64,000 bases of DNA from Viscum album (GCA_963277665.1 OY728158.1:598262818-598326817); one strand, 5' to 3'; counted from the stretch's first letter, positions 37,612 through 49,131 are shown. Translations and numbers: made by a program. The notes: generated by a model not told the origin, from the sequence alone.

Positions 37612-38401
37612 GTTTTTTACGTCGGTTATTTTTAATTTTTTACGTCGGTTTCTAGCCGACGTTAATACGTGCGACGTTATAAATATGGTTTTTGACGTCG
37701 GTTATTTAACAAACGACGTCAAAAACATAAAATCGCGATGTTTATCACGTCAGTTATTTTAGAACCGATGTGATAAACGTCCTAGAAAATGGTTTATCAC
37801 GTCAGTTCCTAAACAACCGACGTGATAAACAGGGGCGAGGGGGTTTATCACATTGGTTCATATAGAACCGTCGTGATAAACTAGGGTGAGGGGGGTTTAT
37901 CATGTCGGTTCTATAATAACCGATGTGATAAACCGGGGTGAACGTGGTTTATCACGTCGGTTCATATAAAACCGACGTGAAAAACCGGGGGAGGGGGGTT
38001 TATCACGTCGGTTATTATATAACCGCCGTGATAAACCGGAGGGAGGCGGTTTATCACGTCGGTTATTGAATAACCGACATGATAAACCGGAGGGAGGCGA
38101 TTTATCATGTCAGTTATTGAATAACCAACATGATATAATCATTGTCCAGGCCATTTATCAGGTCGGTTATTGAATAACCGACGTGATAAACCATTCTCCA
38201 GGCCCTTTATCACGTCGGTTATTAAATAACAGACATTATAAACCATTCTCCGGGCCTTTTATCACGTCAGTTATTAAATAACCGACTTGATAAACCAATC
38301 TGCAGGCCTTTTATCACGTCGGTTATTAAATAACCGACGTGATAAACTATTTTCCAGGCATTTTATCACATCAGTTATTAAATAACAGACGTGATAAACC
38401 C
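37612..38401 (+). repeat. Left subterminal palindrome array of the CACTA element
   Basis: About 16 units spaced about 52 bases. A typical unit reads TTTATCACGTCGGTTATT joined to AATAACCGACGTGATAAAC, a near-perfect inverted repeat that could fold as a hairpin. The first two or three units nearest the terminus have TTTTTTACGTC-type arms instead. In En/Spm such subterminal repeats bind the TnpA-type protein; by analogy these are presumed transposase-binding sites. Confidence 0.9.
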
Positions 38402-38529
38402 AATTTTTTTTTAACAGAATGCAGTCATCTTCTCTCCACCAGAATCAACAAGCAAAAAAATCAAGAAATTGTACCACAAAAATAGAAGTACATCAAAAAT
38501 AAGCATGTACATAGATAACATATAAAACA

Positions 38530-39130
38530 TACCCCTAGACAGCATCCACCCTCATTTATACACCATGGACAGCCCTCCCCCACCCCGTTGGAGCCCTCAC
38601 CCTCATGTATACCCCCTGGACAGCCCTCCCCCACCCCATTGGAGCTCCCACCTTCATGTATACCCCTTGGACAACCCTCCCCCACCCCATTGAAGCCCCC
38701 ACCACACTCCTGGACTTCCCCCGACCCCCAGACACCCCCAAACACCCATTGACAACCCCCCACCCACTTGAACAACACCTCCTCACCCCCTCACCCCACT
38801 TGACAGCCCCCACCACACCCCTGGACAACCCCAAACACCCCTGGACAACCCCCCACCCCTTGACAGGACTCCCACACCCCTGGACCGTCTTCCCACACCC
38901 CTGGACATCCCTTCCACCCCCCAGGACTGTCCCCCCACCCCACCGGACAGCCCTCCCAAACCGTTGGACACCCCCAACCCCACTGAACACACCCCCACAC
39001 CCCTGGACATCCTTGCCACCCCCCAGGACTATCGCCCCACCCCACCTGACAGCCCTCCCAAACCGCTAGAAACCCCCCAACCCCACTGAACACACCCCCA
39101 CACCCTTGGAACCCCTCCCCCATAGACCCA
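38530..39130 (+). repeat. C-rich minisatellite within the CACTA element
   Basis: The plus strand is almost free of G apart from regular GG pairs. Variants of CACCCCTGGACAACCCCCCA and CCCCCACCCCATTGGAG repeat every 20-45 bases. A ~106-bp higher-order unit is seen twice (about 38885-38990 and 38993-39100). Pro/Thr-rich frames on the plus strand and Gly-rich frames on the minus strand come from this composition and are not credible genes. The minus strand has many GGGG/GGG runs. Confidence 0.8.
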
Positions 39131-39315
39131 AATCCATACCAAAAAAACCATCAAAAGTAGACCAAAACAAGAAGTAGAGAAAAATAAAACATTCACTTAT
39201 ATAACATTCAAAACTTACACTGCCAACTTCAAAAAAAACTAAATCCAACCTAAACAACTACCAAATACACAATTAAAACGACAATATTCAAAATTACATT
39301 TTACATTACAAACAA

Positions 39316-42291
39316 CTAAAATTCAATCAAACTTGTAAAATAATTTGACCACTCCACTTGTACGTGTTTGATGTCTTCAGTAGTATAGGGTTGAGGGTCA
39401 TCAAAAAGCTACAAATGAAAAATAAGATAGTTAACGTGTATAATGAATAAATCAAATTGAAATATTATGGCAAAGTTTAAGAGGAAATCGTACCAGGTCA
39501 AAATTCACAACTGTCCCAGTTGTTATTATTTCATATATATATCTTAACATATAATATCCGCATTCGATGAGGCCTTGTTGTTCATGAAAATTCTGTTTTG
39601 AATGAGTGTAAATTCAATATATTATTTTTATGTAATAAATCAAAAAGTACAAATTATAAATGTAAATTTACCTTCGCATTTACATATTTGATCTTTGCAT
39701 TTCTTTTCTTTGTGTTTTTTCGAAAGTAGACCCATGCACTGTTAGAAAATAATACGAATGGGGTAAATTTAAAATTCATTATAATATAAAAAACTATTGA
39801 GAAATTGAAACTTACTTTTCCAATATATTCTTAAAACTTTCCCGCACATCACCATGAACAGAGCATATCCAATAAAGAGCTTTCTCCCTTGGGCAAAAAA
39901 TCCCTAACATCCAATGATCACTGATAAAATGAAATTTAATGTTAGTGGTTTTTTATGTTAAAAGATAATTATCTCTTTGAGAGAAATGTGTTTCATACCT
40001 CTCACAAAAAGGCATCATCCAACATTGTCTAATTATATTCTTTTCAAATCTTTCAGCAATATAAACCATTCTTTGTTCCTCAGTCAATTCACATGTTTCA
40101 GGGGAAATCAATTGCGGGTCCATGAATCCATATACTTCTGTCAGTTCATTCCTCTCGCAAATTTTATAAAGATACCTAATAAAAACATACATAAATATAC
40201 ATTTTTAATAAATATAACACAGGGAAAAGGTGTTAAGACTTACATGGAAAAAATTTGCACCACGTTGATGCCCAACTTATCTCCAGTAACAAGCTCCATG
40301 ATATCAGATTTTGTAATCCCCACACTTATTTCACGTCCACAAACATGAGATTCCATTTGAAACTCATAAAAACCCAAAAACAAAAGTGAATATCTTGACA
40401 ATCTGTTAAGACCACTGGAATCTGTATCTGATGTCATAGCCTGTTGTATTTGTTGTTGTCTATATAGTTTTTCTTTACCTTTGAAGTATTCCTGTGAAAA
40501 AAATGAAGAATATAGTAGTTTTCAAATGATAAAACTACTTTAATAAAAAAATAAAATAAAATATATAACATTCATACCTCTATGGTAATGAGTCGAAGAA
40601 GTCTGGATGGCCAAACTAAAAAATGGCTGATACTCTATCCAACTATCGCCACCTCATCTGTAGGTATTGGTACCCTAGCTGATCTATCTATAATATCCTG
40701 TACAGTGACCCTCTGATTCTATACCTCTAATTATTGATGATGAACTGTATGTCCTATACAATATAACAACCTGTATGCTACTATACGATGTTGAGAATCA
40801 TCAACATACAACTTGCAATATGTAGGAAGCTGCGGCGGAGGCGTAGGATAAAAAATGGGGTCTGCAGGCTGAGGTGGGGGAGTGGGAGCTACTGGCAGAG
40901 GTGGAGGATAAATAATGGGGTCTGCAGGGGGAGGTGGAGGAGTGGAAGCTGTAGTCTGAAATTGTCTTTGCATTTCTGCAAACATAGACTGCACCGACTC
41001 TCTAATCTTGTCTTCCGTCATTGCATTAATATTTTGAACTTAAGCCTCCAAGGATTCTATTTTTTTTTATAAACCTCCTCAATGTTAGAAGTTGAAGAAT
41101 GTGGAAACACTTTTCTTACCGATACACCTGCCGGATATCCTCTTACACGACCAGGATGTTCGGGCCTTCCCAATGATGCAAATAAAATATCTTCCCTCCC
41201 AGTAGCTGTAAATGTCCCCTCTAAACTCTGCTCCTCAAGAGATTCATGTATTAATTAATTGAACATTTCTGTAATGATTGAAACTTATATGAAGAAAAAA
41301 GTTAACTTAAATAAATTAAATAGATATCTTACAATCCTCTCAGCTACGATTCTCGATTCTTCCGAAAGATATTTCCCTTTTTTCCCTTCTGATATCTCTT
41401 CCATTTTTCATATCTATATGGAGGGGATGGATGGGCCACCTCTCCAGAGCTTGAAGACTCAGCTCTTAGTTTTTGAAATTATTCCACCATCGTTTTTTCT
41501 TCCAATAATGTATACCCTCCCCGAGATAAACTATGAGGGTATAAATTTTTAGATTGGATCTCCTGATGAGATTTCCTTGTTTTCTGTAATTTAATAATAA
41601 GAAATCATTAACAAAACATTAATAAAATCATTTATATAAGAAAGTTTATAAAAGTTTACATTTCCCTTACCAGAAATGACTCTTTTTTTCTACTTTCAAA
41701 AAACTATCTTCATGTGTCTTCATCTATAAAAGGATATATACGACATGGATTGTCATGACTCCTATGACCATAAATGAAATCAGATGAGAGGGTTGATTTG
41801 AAATCCCTCCATCTCCTGGCATCCAACGATAAGCATTTCTTCCTGACTCCTCCAGTGTCAGGAATATCAAATGTCATCTGATAAAGAAGAGGTTAAACAT
41901 ATTATATATACTAGAAAAATTAAAAGAATGGTCAAACAATGACAAAAGATCTTACCAAAATCGTCTCCCATAACTGAGAGATAATCACTTTATCCACACC
42001 TCTCCAATCATCATACAGAATGCTTACTTTGGTCTTAGCCTGAATTGCAACAAAACTCTTAAAATCATTGGCATTCAGACCTCTAGGAATATCATCATCA
42101 TCAAACTCAACTACTATCCTCTGATCCTGCGTACGGGCAAGTGATAATTTTGGTAAACGTGTGCACCCATGTTTACCAACCTTTGAACTCTTTGTTGTAA
42201 TAGGAGCAGGTGAATGTTAATCCCCAGAGGTATGACCAGCAATATGCTCCTCTCTAGAATCATGTGGTTGATCATCTGAATGATCTGTCAT
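39316..42291 (-). pseudogene. CACTA second gene: plant transposase-like N-terminus fused to Ulp1/C48-protease-like C-terminus
   Basis: I read ten exons by GT-AG borders: 42291-41956, 41877-41671, 41583-41333, 41268-40578, 40491-40244, 40175-39999, 39920-39816, 39738-39672, 39592-39494, 39408-39316 (stop TAG). Exon 1 starts MTDHSDDQPHDS and contains KVSILYDDWRGVDKVI; exon 4 has GRPEHPGRVRGYPAG and a Pro-rich stretch. These resemble the plant Transposase_24 / CACTA second-ORF family. Exons 5-10 read without a stop and include SDHWMLGIFCPREKALYW and EQQGLIECGYYMLRYIYEI, the His and Cys boxes of Ulp1-type cysteine proteases. The residue expected to be the catalytic Asp (after ALYW) is Cys. The N-terminal half has stops in exons 1, 2 (two), 3 and 4 (several), and homopolymer frameshifts in exons 3 and 4. 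Confidence 0.75.
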
Positions 42292-42415
42292 TATCCTTCA
42301 AATCAAAAAAACAAACGTCATTTCACAAATATACAAATTCAAATATTTTAATACTACTGTAATCAGAAAATAGAAAAGTGTACTATGGTACATAATAGTA
42401 AACATTGGTAATATG

Positions 42416-42530
42416 GTAAGCATGTCAAACAATGGTAAAGATGGTAAAGATGGTCAAGATGGTCAAGATGGTAAAAATGGTAAAAATGATAAACCTGGTA
42501 AAAATTGTAAACATGGTAAAGTAATTGTCA
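42416..42530 (-). repeat. 9-bp minisatellite between the two CACTA genes
   Basis: About twelve units of the type ATGGTAAAG / ATGGTCAAG run on the plus strand between the transposase stop and the ATG of the second gene. The rest of 42292-42726 is AT-rich with nothing else recognisable. Confidence 0.75.
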
Positions 42531-42726
42531 GTGAACAAAAATAAGCATTTTAAAATTCATGTAATGGTTATAAACATGATAAAGTAAACTAAAAAAACAT
42601 AAAACAAACAAAAACATATACATATTTTATTTTAAAACATGTTATAATAAATAAAAAACTTACAATATCTAACATTTATGGAAAAAATAAATGTAAACCA
42701 AAAATAAATATATGTTACCTGTAATT

Positions 42727-45700
42727 TTAGGAATGTACAAATGGATTGTTTTCCCAAATTCCTTCGTCGTGATCGTTCCTTATGGCACAAACTATGTCTT
42801 CGACATGATCATCATTATGTTCTGTTAATATTTCCATGGAAGTAGGGATCTCACATAAATCAACATATTCAACAAGTTCATCCTCACCAACATATTGTTT
42901 TTTCCCTTGTGAAACAACAGCCCACTGCATATCTGATTGATCTACTACATAAAAAATTTGTTTTGCATGTGTTTCCATTATAAAAGAATCAGTTGTGTCT
43001 TCCAATCTATTCAGATTAACAAGTGTCATTCCAAATTCATCGTGTCTGACGCTGTTGTTACCGTTAAACCATTTACAGTTAAAAACGGGAACTTTAATTT
43101 TAAAGTAATCAACCTCCCATAGGTCTTCAATCACTCCATAATATGCATTTGATGCAGAAATTGGGTTTTTTTCCTTAGCACTCGTAAAATGCATTGCTTC
43201 TGCAAACACAAATACACCACTATTCTGAACTGCACTTCTGTTGTCATGAGCTTTTGTATAAAATGTATAACCATTAATGTCATAACCGGACCATGTTATC
43301 ACATTTAAACATGGACCACCCACTATACATTTTAATGTCTCTGATACATCTGATCTACCAAGCAAAGTCTTTTTAATCCATGACAAAAAAAGTTTTGTTA
43401 TGCTCATTCAAAATCCACATTTCTTTCTTCTTTGGATGACATTGTTTCAACTCATTAATATGCAATGTGATATACGGTTGAGCATCAGCTATGTTATTCA
43501 AGATGTATGATTCTAACTTCTTCATCTGTTCAGCTGACAATGATTTGACTTTCAAGCTGCGAATCCCCTTTCCCTCATTATTAACTCGTTCATGGCGAGA
43601 TGGAGGCAAACCTATGTGTTGCGCCGTAGCCAAGTAGCTCGTACAAAACTCTTCTACCTCCTCAGATATATACTTTTCAATAATGGAGGATTCAGGTCGA
43701 TATAGATTTTTAACATACCCCTTTAATATTTTCATATACCATTCAAAAGGATACATCCAACGAAGATATAAAGGTCCACAAAGCTTTATTTCTCGAAACA
43801 GATGAATCATTAAATGCACCATTATATCAAAAAAAGTTGGAAGAAAATACATTTCCAATTGAAAAAGTATAAAAATTGCATCCTTTTCCAAAATCTTCAA
43901 AGCATTCACATTAATCTCCTTGTTACAAATTGAATTGAAAAAATAACACAACTTCATTATAGTCTTTTTGACATGAATGGGCAATATTCCACACAATGCA
44001 AATGGTAGAATTTGTTGCATCATGACGTGACAATCATGTGATTTCATACCTATCAACTTCAAGTCCTTCAATGAGACAAAATTTTTTACATTAGAAGAAT
44101 AACCTTGAGGCACTTTGGTATCATGAAGAAACTGACAGAAGCTAATTTTCTCCCTCTTCGATAATGTATGACAAGCCAGGGGAAGAAATGTTCGTCTTCC
44201 TTTAGGAGTGGGAGCTAACTCCAAACGTATTCCCATTGACAGTAAGTCTAATCTTGCATTCAACCCATCATTAGTCTTTCCTTTAATATCTAACAATGTT
44301 CCAATCAAAGAATCACAGATATTATTCTCCACGTGCATGACATCAATATTATGTTTAACTTCATGATACCTCCAATATGGTAGCTCAAAAAAAAATTGAC
44401 CTTTTCTTCAAAATATGTCTATCATTACCATATTTTTGTGTCTTTCCCAATGTCACGTCAAGGTTTTTCGCCCTCTCAAAATACAGATTAGGGGATAAAG
44501 GTTTTGTAGCAGTATCAAATTCTTGTGAACCATTGAATGCCTTTTTTAGTCTTCTATAAGGGTGTTCCATAGGCAAAAACTTTCGATGACCCATGTAGAT
44601 TGTTTTCCTCCCATGATGCAATTGACAATAGGACGTCTGTTGTTTGCAAATTGGACATGCTTTATGCCCTTTAACACTGTATCCAGACAAATTTCCATAC
44701 GCTGGGAAGTCATTTATAGTGAACAGAAGCACTGCATGCAGATGAAAATATTCCATTTTATAATAATCATACACCCTAATAACATTAGCACATAAAAGTT
44801 TCAAATCATCAATCAACGGTGACTAGTAAAAATCAATATCATTATCGGGTTGCTTTGGACCAGAGATCATTGTACTCAACATGACATATTTGCGCTTCAT
44901 ACAAACTTCGTGAGAGAGGTTGTAAATTACCAATAAAACAGGCCATGAACTATGTGTGCTACTGAGTGTTCAGTATGGATTCATTCCATCTGTGCACAAC
45001 CCTAGTCTGAGATTTCTAATTTCATTTCCAAATGTAGAATACTGCGCATCAATTTTCTTCCATTGTGGACAATCAGCTGGATGACGTATTTTTCCATCAC
45101 ATACCCACTCTTCAGCATGCCATATTAACAGTTTTTCATCATGTGAATTAGCAAATAAATGTTTGAAATGATTAATTATAGGAAGATACCGAAATAACTT
45201 TGAAGGGAGCTTTGTAATCTCTACATCAGCCTGTGATTTTTCTTTCACCTTATACCGTGATGTCCCACATTTAGGACACTCTGACATAAATTCATATTCC
45301 TTCCTATATATAATGCAGTCATTCGGACAGGCATGTATTTTCTTGTATCCCAATCCCATCGGGCATAATATTTTCTTGGCTTTGTAATGTGAATCTGGAA
45401 GATCGTTATCTTTTGGAAGAATGTCTTTCATCAATTGTAGCAGCTCTGTAAAACTTCTGTCACTCCATCCATGCTTCGCCTTCAGGTTAATCAATCTTAA
45501 CAGCGCTGACAAAACCATAAAATCTGTAAAACCGGGATATAATGGTTTTTCAGCATCACCATATAGACGCGCAACTGTCGGTTCTATCTCAATTTGTTCT
45601 GCTACAATATCGCGAATCATTTCTTCAATTCCATCAGAGTTACCATCCTGCGAATCATCATCATTAGTGACATTCCGTCCAGTTTCTCCATGCCAAATCC

Positions 45701-45908
45701 AAGGGCTGTAACTCGGATTAAAACCATGACAAATAAGATGATCTTTTATCTCTCTACTTTTCAACTTCTTCATATTCAAACATTTCAGGCATGGACAGAA
45801 AAAAATGTCACTACTTGGAACATTTCGTTTTGCAAATTCCAAAAAGGCATCAACACCTTCCTCAAATTCATTGCTCATTCGATGTGCCGTAATCCAACTT
45901 CGACGCAT
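42727..45908 (-). pseudogene. CACTA transposase (tnp2/TNPD-type), broken by two stops and two frameshifts
   Basis: Cuts and moves the CACTA element. From the ATG at 45908 the first frame (312 codons) holds a Transpos_assoc domain (about residues 3-76, with CPCLKC and ending in PWIWHGE) and the start of the tnp2 domain (ILCPMGLGYKKIHACPNDC, CPKCGTSRY, LFRYLPIINHF). It stops at TGA (44970); the same frame continues (WPVLLVIYNL, MISGPKQPDNDID) to a TAG at about 44820, then reads on to 44385 (KGHKACPICKQQTSYC). Frame then shifts at a nine-T run (44386-44394, element strand) into the DUF4218 part (44338-43373: VKHNIDVMHVENNICDSL, SHDCHVMMQQILPF, WMYPFEWYMKILKG). A seven-T run at 43384-43390 shifts it again into the DUF4216 part (43407-42727: GYTFYTKAHDNRSAVQNSGV, GVIEDLWEVDYF). 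All domains are in normal order and complete. Confidence 0.9.
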
Positions 45909-47575
45909 TATTACCTATAGCAAATATCAACAAAAAATATATATATTTAAGATAATATAAATATATGTTTATATGAAAAAAGTCATAATTTGAATGTAAA
46001 ACAATTTAAAATATAAAACAAATCTATAGGTATTTAAAAAAATATGCTTGAATATTATTTTTAAACAAAATATAGTTAGATATAACAGTTTTAAATTTCA
46101 TTGAATCAAAGAAAACCATGACGCCTACATAGTTTAATATTGATTTCAGTTTTGATGTTTTAATATATTAGATAAACTACCTATTTAACATGTTATTAAT
46201 GGTTTCTGTAGACCCTAAATCCATTTGTTAAATATTTTCTCACAATTATAAAAATCAATGGAAGTGTTTTTGGGAGGAATATGTTCAATCAATTTATTTT
46301 GATGTCCCGTATTCTATAACAAAAGGCAATGTGGATACCAAAGCCCTTAGTTTGGTTTTTTATTCTCAAAGGGTTTGTGATGAAAAAGAAGAGTATAAGT
46401 TCATGTATATGATAAATAAAACACAAGTATATTTTATTTATAGTTATGATAGAATGAATTCATACCATATCATTTAAGATCTGCTCCCACAAAAAGTAAC
46501 CCTCCTCTGTTCGAAATGAATAAATTTAGATAATTATGCATGAATTCATACAATTATTGAGGTTTGTTCCAAGTATACATTCTTTGTTCATTTCATCCAT
46601 CCTTTATTAGACATGTGTCACCAATTTTTTTAAATAGTTGTTCAAAAAATAAAAAATGAATGATCTCTATGAAACTAATAATCAATTAAAAAAATTGATA
46701 CATTGAGTTTGAAATAAGGATCATTGGGGTGATCCAAGTTTTACAATGATGATGTACAATCAAGTGATATGTCTGATGATGATGGTTCATAGGAATGGAT
46801 TTTGGTGATGCAGTGCAATGAGGATATATTCCCCAGTAGATTGGATGTATATAATCTAGAAACTACTGAAAAAGTCATAGTCAAAATAAGATATATGATT
46901 CATGGGAAATATTGGTAGCCAGATAGTATGCATCGGTAGTATGAGTAGAACCGTGTGGGAAACCAGAATTTCTATCAAAATCCTACTATACATGATGTGT
47001 ATTCCAATGAAGATAGGTTGTGTAGTCCCCTATATGGATAAGATAGGGTGTCTATATGGAGTTAAATACCATATTTCGTTTGATGAATCCACATGCCTTT
47101 TGAACCGTAGTTGGTTAGTGTGGTGGGTACATGGTCTAATTGCCATTTGATCTATATGGAACTACACACAGGTGTGTATCTTTTTTGATACCATGTACAC
47201 CAATGTAGATAGATCCAAAATTATTTTCAATACATGCCTCGGATATTATGTGCCCCACAGACCAGTATTTCAAGGCACATGTCATATAATTTATAAGGTA
47301 CACATTCTCGACCTAATGGTGCACATCAAAAATCGCAAAACATAATTATAGAATATCTGTGAAAAAAAACGAACGAAATAAATTCGTGGAAGGCTTACTT
47401 GAATGTTTTGAGTTGAGATGATAGATCCGAAAGGAGTGAAGAAGATAAACAATGAAGCCAAAATGAGTTTAACGCAGGTCGATCGACGAGCCGATTAGGG
47501 TTTACCGCGTGAGAGAGACGAGCCGGCGGACTTTCAATCGAAAAATCGTAAATGACAGTCCACGGGGCTTTAATT
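45909..47575 (-). other. Upstream region of the CACTA transposase gene (probable 5' UTR and intron)
   Basis: Just before the ATG the minus strand reads TTTGCTATAGGTAATAATG, a possible splice acceptor. Near 47400 it reads ACATTCAAGTAAGCC, a possible donor, followed (47400-47560) by a GC-richer stretch next to the right palindrome array that could hold the promoter and first exon. The 1.4 kb between them is AT-rich. The plus-strand frame 46902-47150 (82 codons) has no recognisable relative. The splice model is inference. Confidence 0.4.
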
Positions 47576-47579
47576 TCTT

Positions 47580-48310
47580 TAAAAGTTTTATAACTTCGGT
47601 TATATAATAACCGATGTTATAAAATATTTTTTAAATTTATAACGTCGGTAATTTTAAAACCAACGTCAAAAACCCCCCGCTCTTTGGTTTTTTACGTCGG
47701 TTATTTTTTAACCGACGTAAAAAATGAGTTATGTACGGGTTTTTTACGTCGGTTATTTTAAAACCGACGTAACCCCCCCCCCTGTGCTTTGGTTTTTTAT
47801 GTTGGTTTTTTTATAACCGACGTAAAAAACGCGTAGATATCTCGTTTTTTACGTCGGTTATAAGATAACCGACATAAAAAACCAATGCGCGGGAGGTTTT
47901 TTACGTCGGTTATTTGGAAACCGACGTAAAAAACCCGATATTTATGAATTTTTTTACGTCGGTTATCCCTATAACAGACGTAAAAAATCAAAGCCTCGGG
48001 GGCTTTTTATGTCGGTTATAAAATAACCGATGTAAAAAACCCCGCGCTTTGGTTTTTTACATCGGTTATCACATAGCCGACGTAAAAAACGCGTAGTTAT
48101 CGGGTTTTTTACGTCGGTTTCCAAATAACCGACGTAAAAAACCCCACGCACATTGGTTTTTTACGTCGGTTATATGATAACTGACGTAAGAAATGAACAG
48201 GCGTGATTTGTAACGTTGGTTATGAAAATAACTGATGTGAAAAATCTACTCGCCGCATGTTTTACGTTGGTTATATATAACCGACGTAAAAATGGTGACG
48301 TAAAAAATGT
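47580..48310 (+). repeat. Right subterminal palindrome array of the CACTA element
   Basis: About 14 units with ~52-base spacing, typically TTTTTTACGTCGGTTAT joined to ATAACCGACGTAAAAAAC. The core (ACGTCGGTTAT and its inverse) is the same as on the left, but the outer arms are TTTTTT rather than TTTATC. Short minus-strand frames here (47797-48151) merely translate the repeats. Confidence 0.9.
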
Positions 48311-48327
48311 TTTCTGCACTAGTGTGA

Positions 48328-49131
48328 CTTGACTACCTGTCATTTTATGGTGGCTATCACTATCAGTGCCTGCTTAGCTATGAATCTCTCTAATAGTGGT
48401 GCTCGCTCGAGCACTCTAGCCTGTTTCGGGATATTCAGTGATTTCATTGATGCTCTGACTCTCACTGGAGACCCTTCTCAAAGGTCAGGGCCCTGAAAAA
48501 TGGGTTGCGTACCATGTTAGTAAAGTAGAGTGAGAGGTCTGTGAATCCCACTGAGTACTGGGCCACTGATAAGCTACCCTGATGTAAGTGCAGCAACTCC
48601 TTGATACGCACTAAGCATAGTGTCGCTGCAAAAAAACTCTACCTTGAAGAGGCTCTCAATGTCCATCTAGGTGAGGGTCACCTCATCATGTGACTGGAGC
48701 ATCAGGATCCACCATCTCCCTATTGTGCCCTAGAAAAGGATAGCTACTAGGATAACCATATTCTACGCTGGTGTCTCAACCATGCGAAAAACTCTAGCCA
48801 CAACCTCCAGAGAGTCCTCAACTGCCTGGGGATCTATCTTTCCATGAAACCATAGAGGCCTCTATCTATGGAACTCGTGAAACGTGCTCAATAGGCATGC
48901 ACGGTCTTCTGGTGGGGCCGGTGGAATCTCCTTCCCAATGGATAGTGGTGGTGCTGGTACACCACCCAAAGGTTCCAACATAGTAAGAGGGCCCTTCACC
49001 AAAGCCTCATCCCTCGGTGGGCCGTCATCATGTATTCTATCATGAATCTTGGATGGTTGTCTACATGGAAGCATCATGAAAAGAAACTGGTGTGTTGCAG
49101 TAAATAAGTTATACCTGGTGAGATGTCTCAA
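48328..49131 (-). pseudogene. gag of the CAATG gypsy element, 5' part
   Basis: The 89-codon frame ending at 48862 contains GGVPAPPLSIGKEIPPAPPE and LSTFHEFHR. After the stop the same frame continues RPLWFHGKIDPQAVEDSLEV and VARVFRMVET, the conserved gag start of plant gypsy elements. Its continuation towards the zinc knuckle is cut by the CACTA insertion at 48324/37596. Further stops and frameshifts follow. The ATG lies about 210 bases inside the primer site, a normal leader length. Confidence 0.7.

Larger units (their letters stand above)
37596..48324 (-). mobile_element. 10.7-kb CACTA (En/Spm-type) DNA transposon, target duplication TGA
   Basis: The ends are CACTAGTGCTGAAAACG on the left and, on the other strand, CACTAGTGCAGAAAACA on the right. 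Counting the following TTTTTTACGTC, the terminal inverted repeat is 28 bp with two differences. TGA occurs on both sides (37593-37595 and 48325-48327), the 3-bp duplication normal for CACTA elements. Inside are subterminal palindrome arrays, a C-rich minisatellite, and two genes on the minus strand (tnp2-type transposase, then transposase-like/Ulp1-like gene). It sits in gag of the CAATG element. Both genes carry lesions, so it appears non-autonomous as read. Confidence 0.95.

Noticed and set aside
37612..38401. Regularly spaced palindromes resembling a CRISPR array
   Set aside because: Plant nuclear context, spacers of only ~15 bases that are themselves repeat-derived, and location inside CACTA termini; these are subterminal transposon repeats.
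38461..39123. Overlapping Pro/Thr-rich (plus) and Gly-rich (minus) open frames up to 154 codons
   Set aside because: All arise from the low-G, C-rich minisatellite; open in several frames on both strands, no domain, no start context.
46902..47150. 82-codon plus-strand frame as a possible captured gene
   Set aside because: No recognisable domain and opposite to the element's genes; kept only as part of an unexplained block.
47797..48151. Minus-strand frames rich in FYVGY..TDVKN repeats
   Set aside because: Translation of the palindrome array, not a protein.
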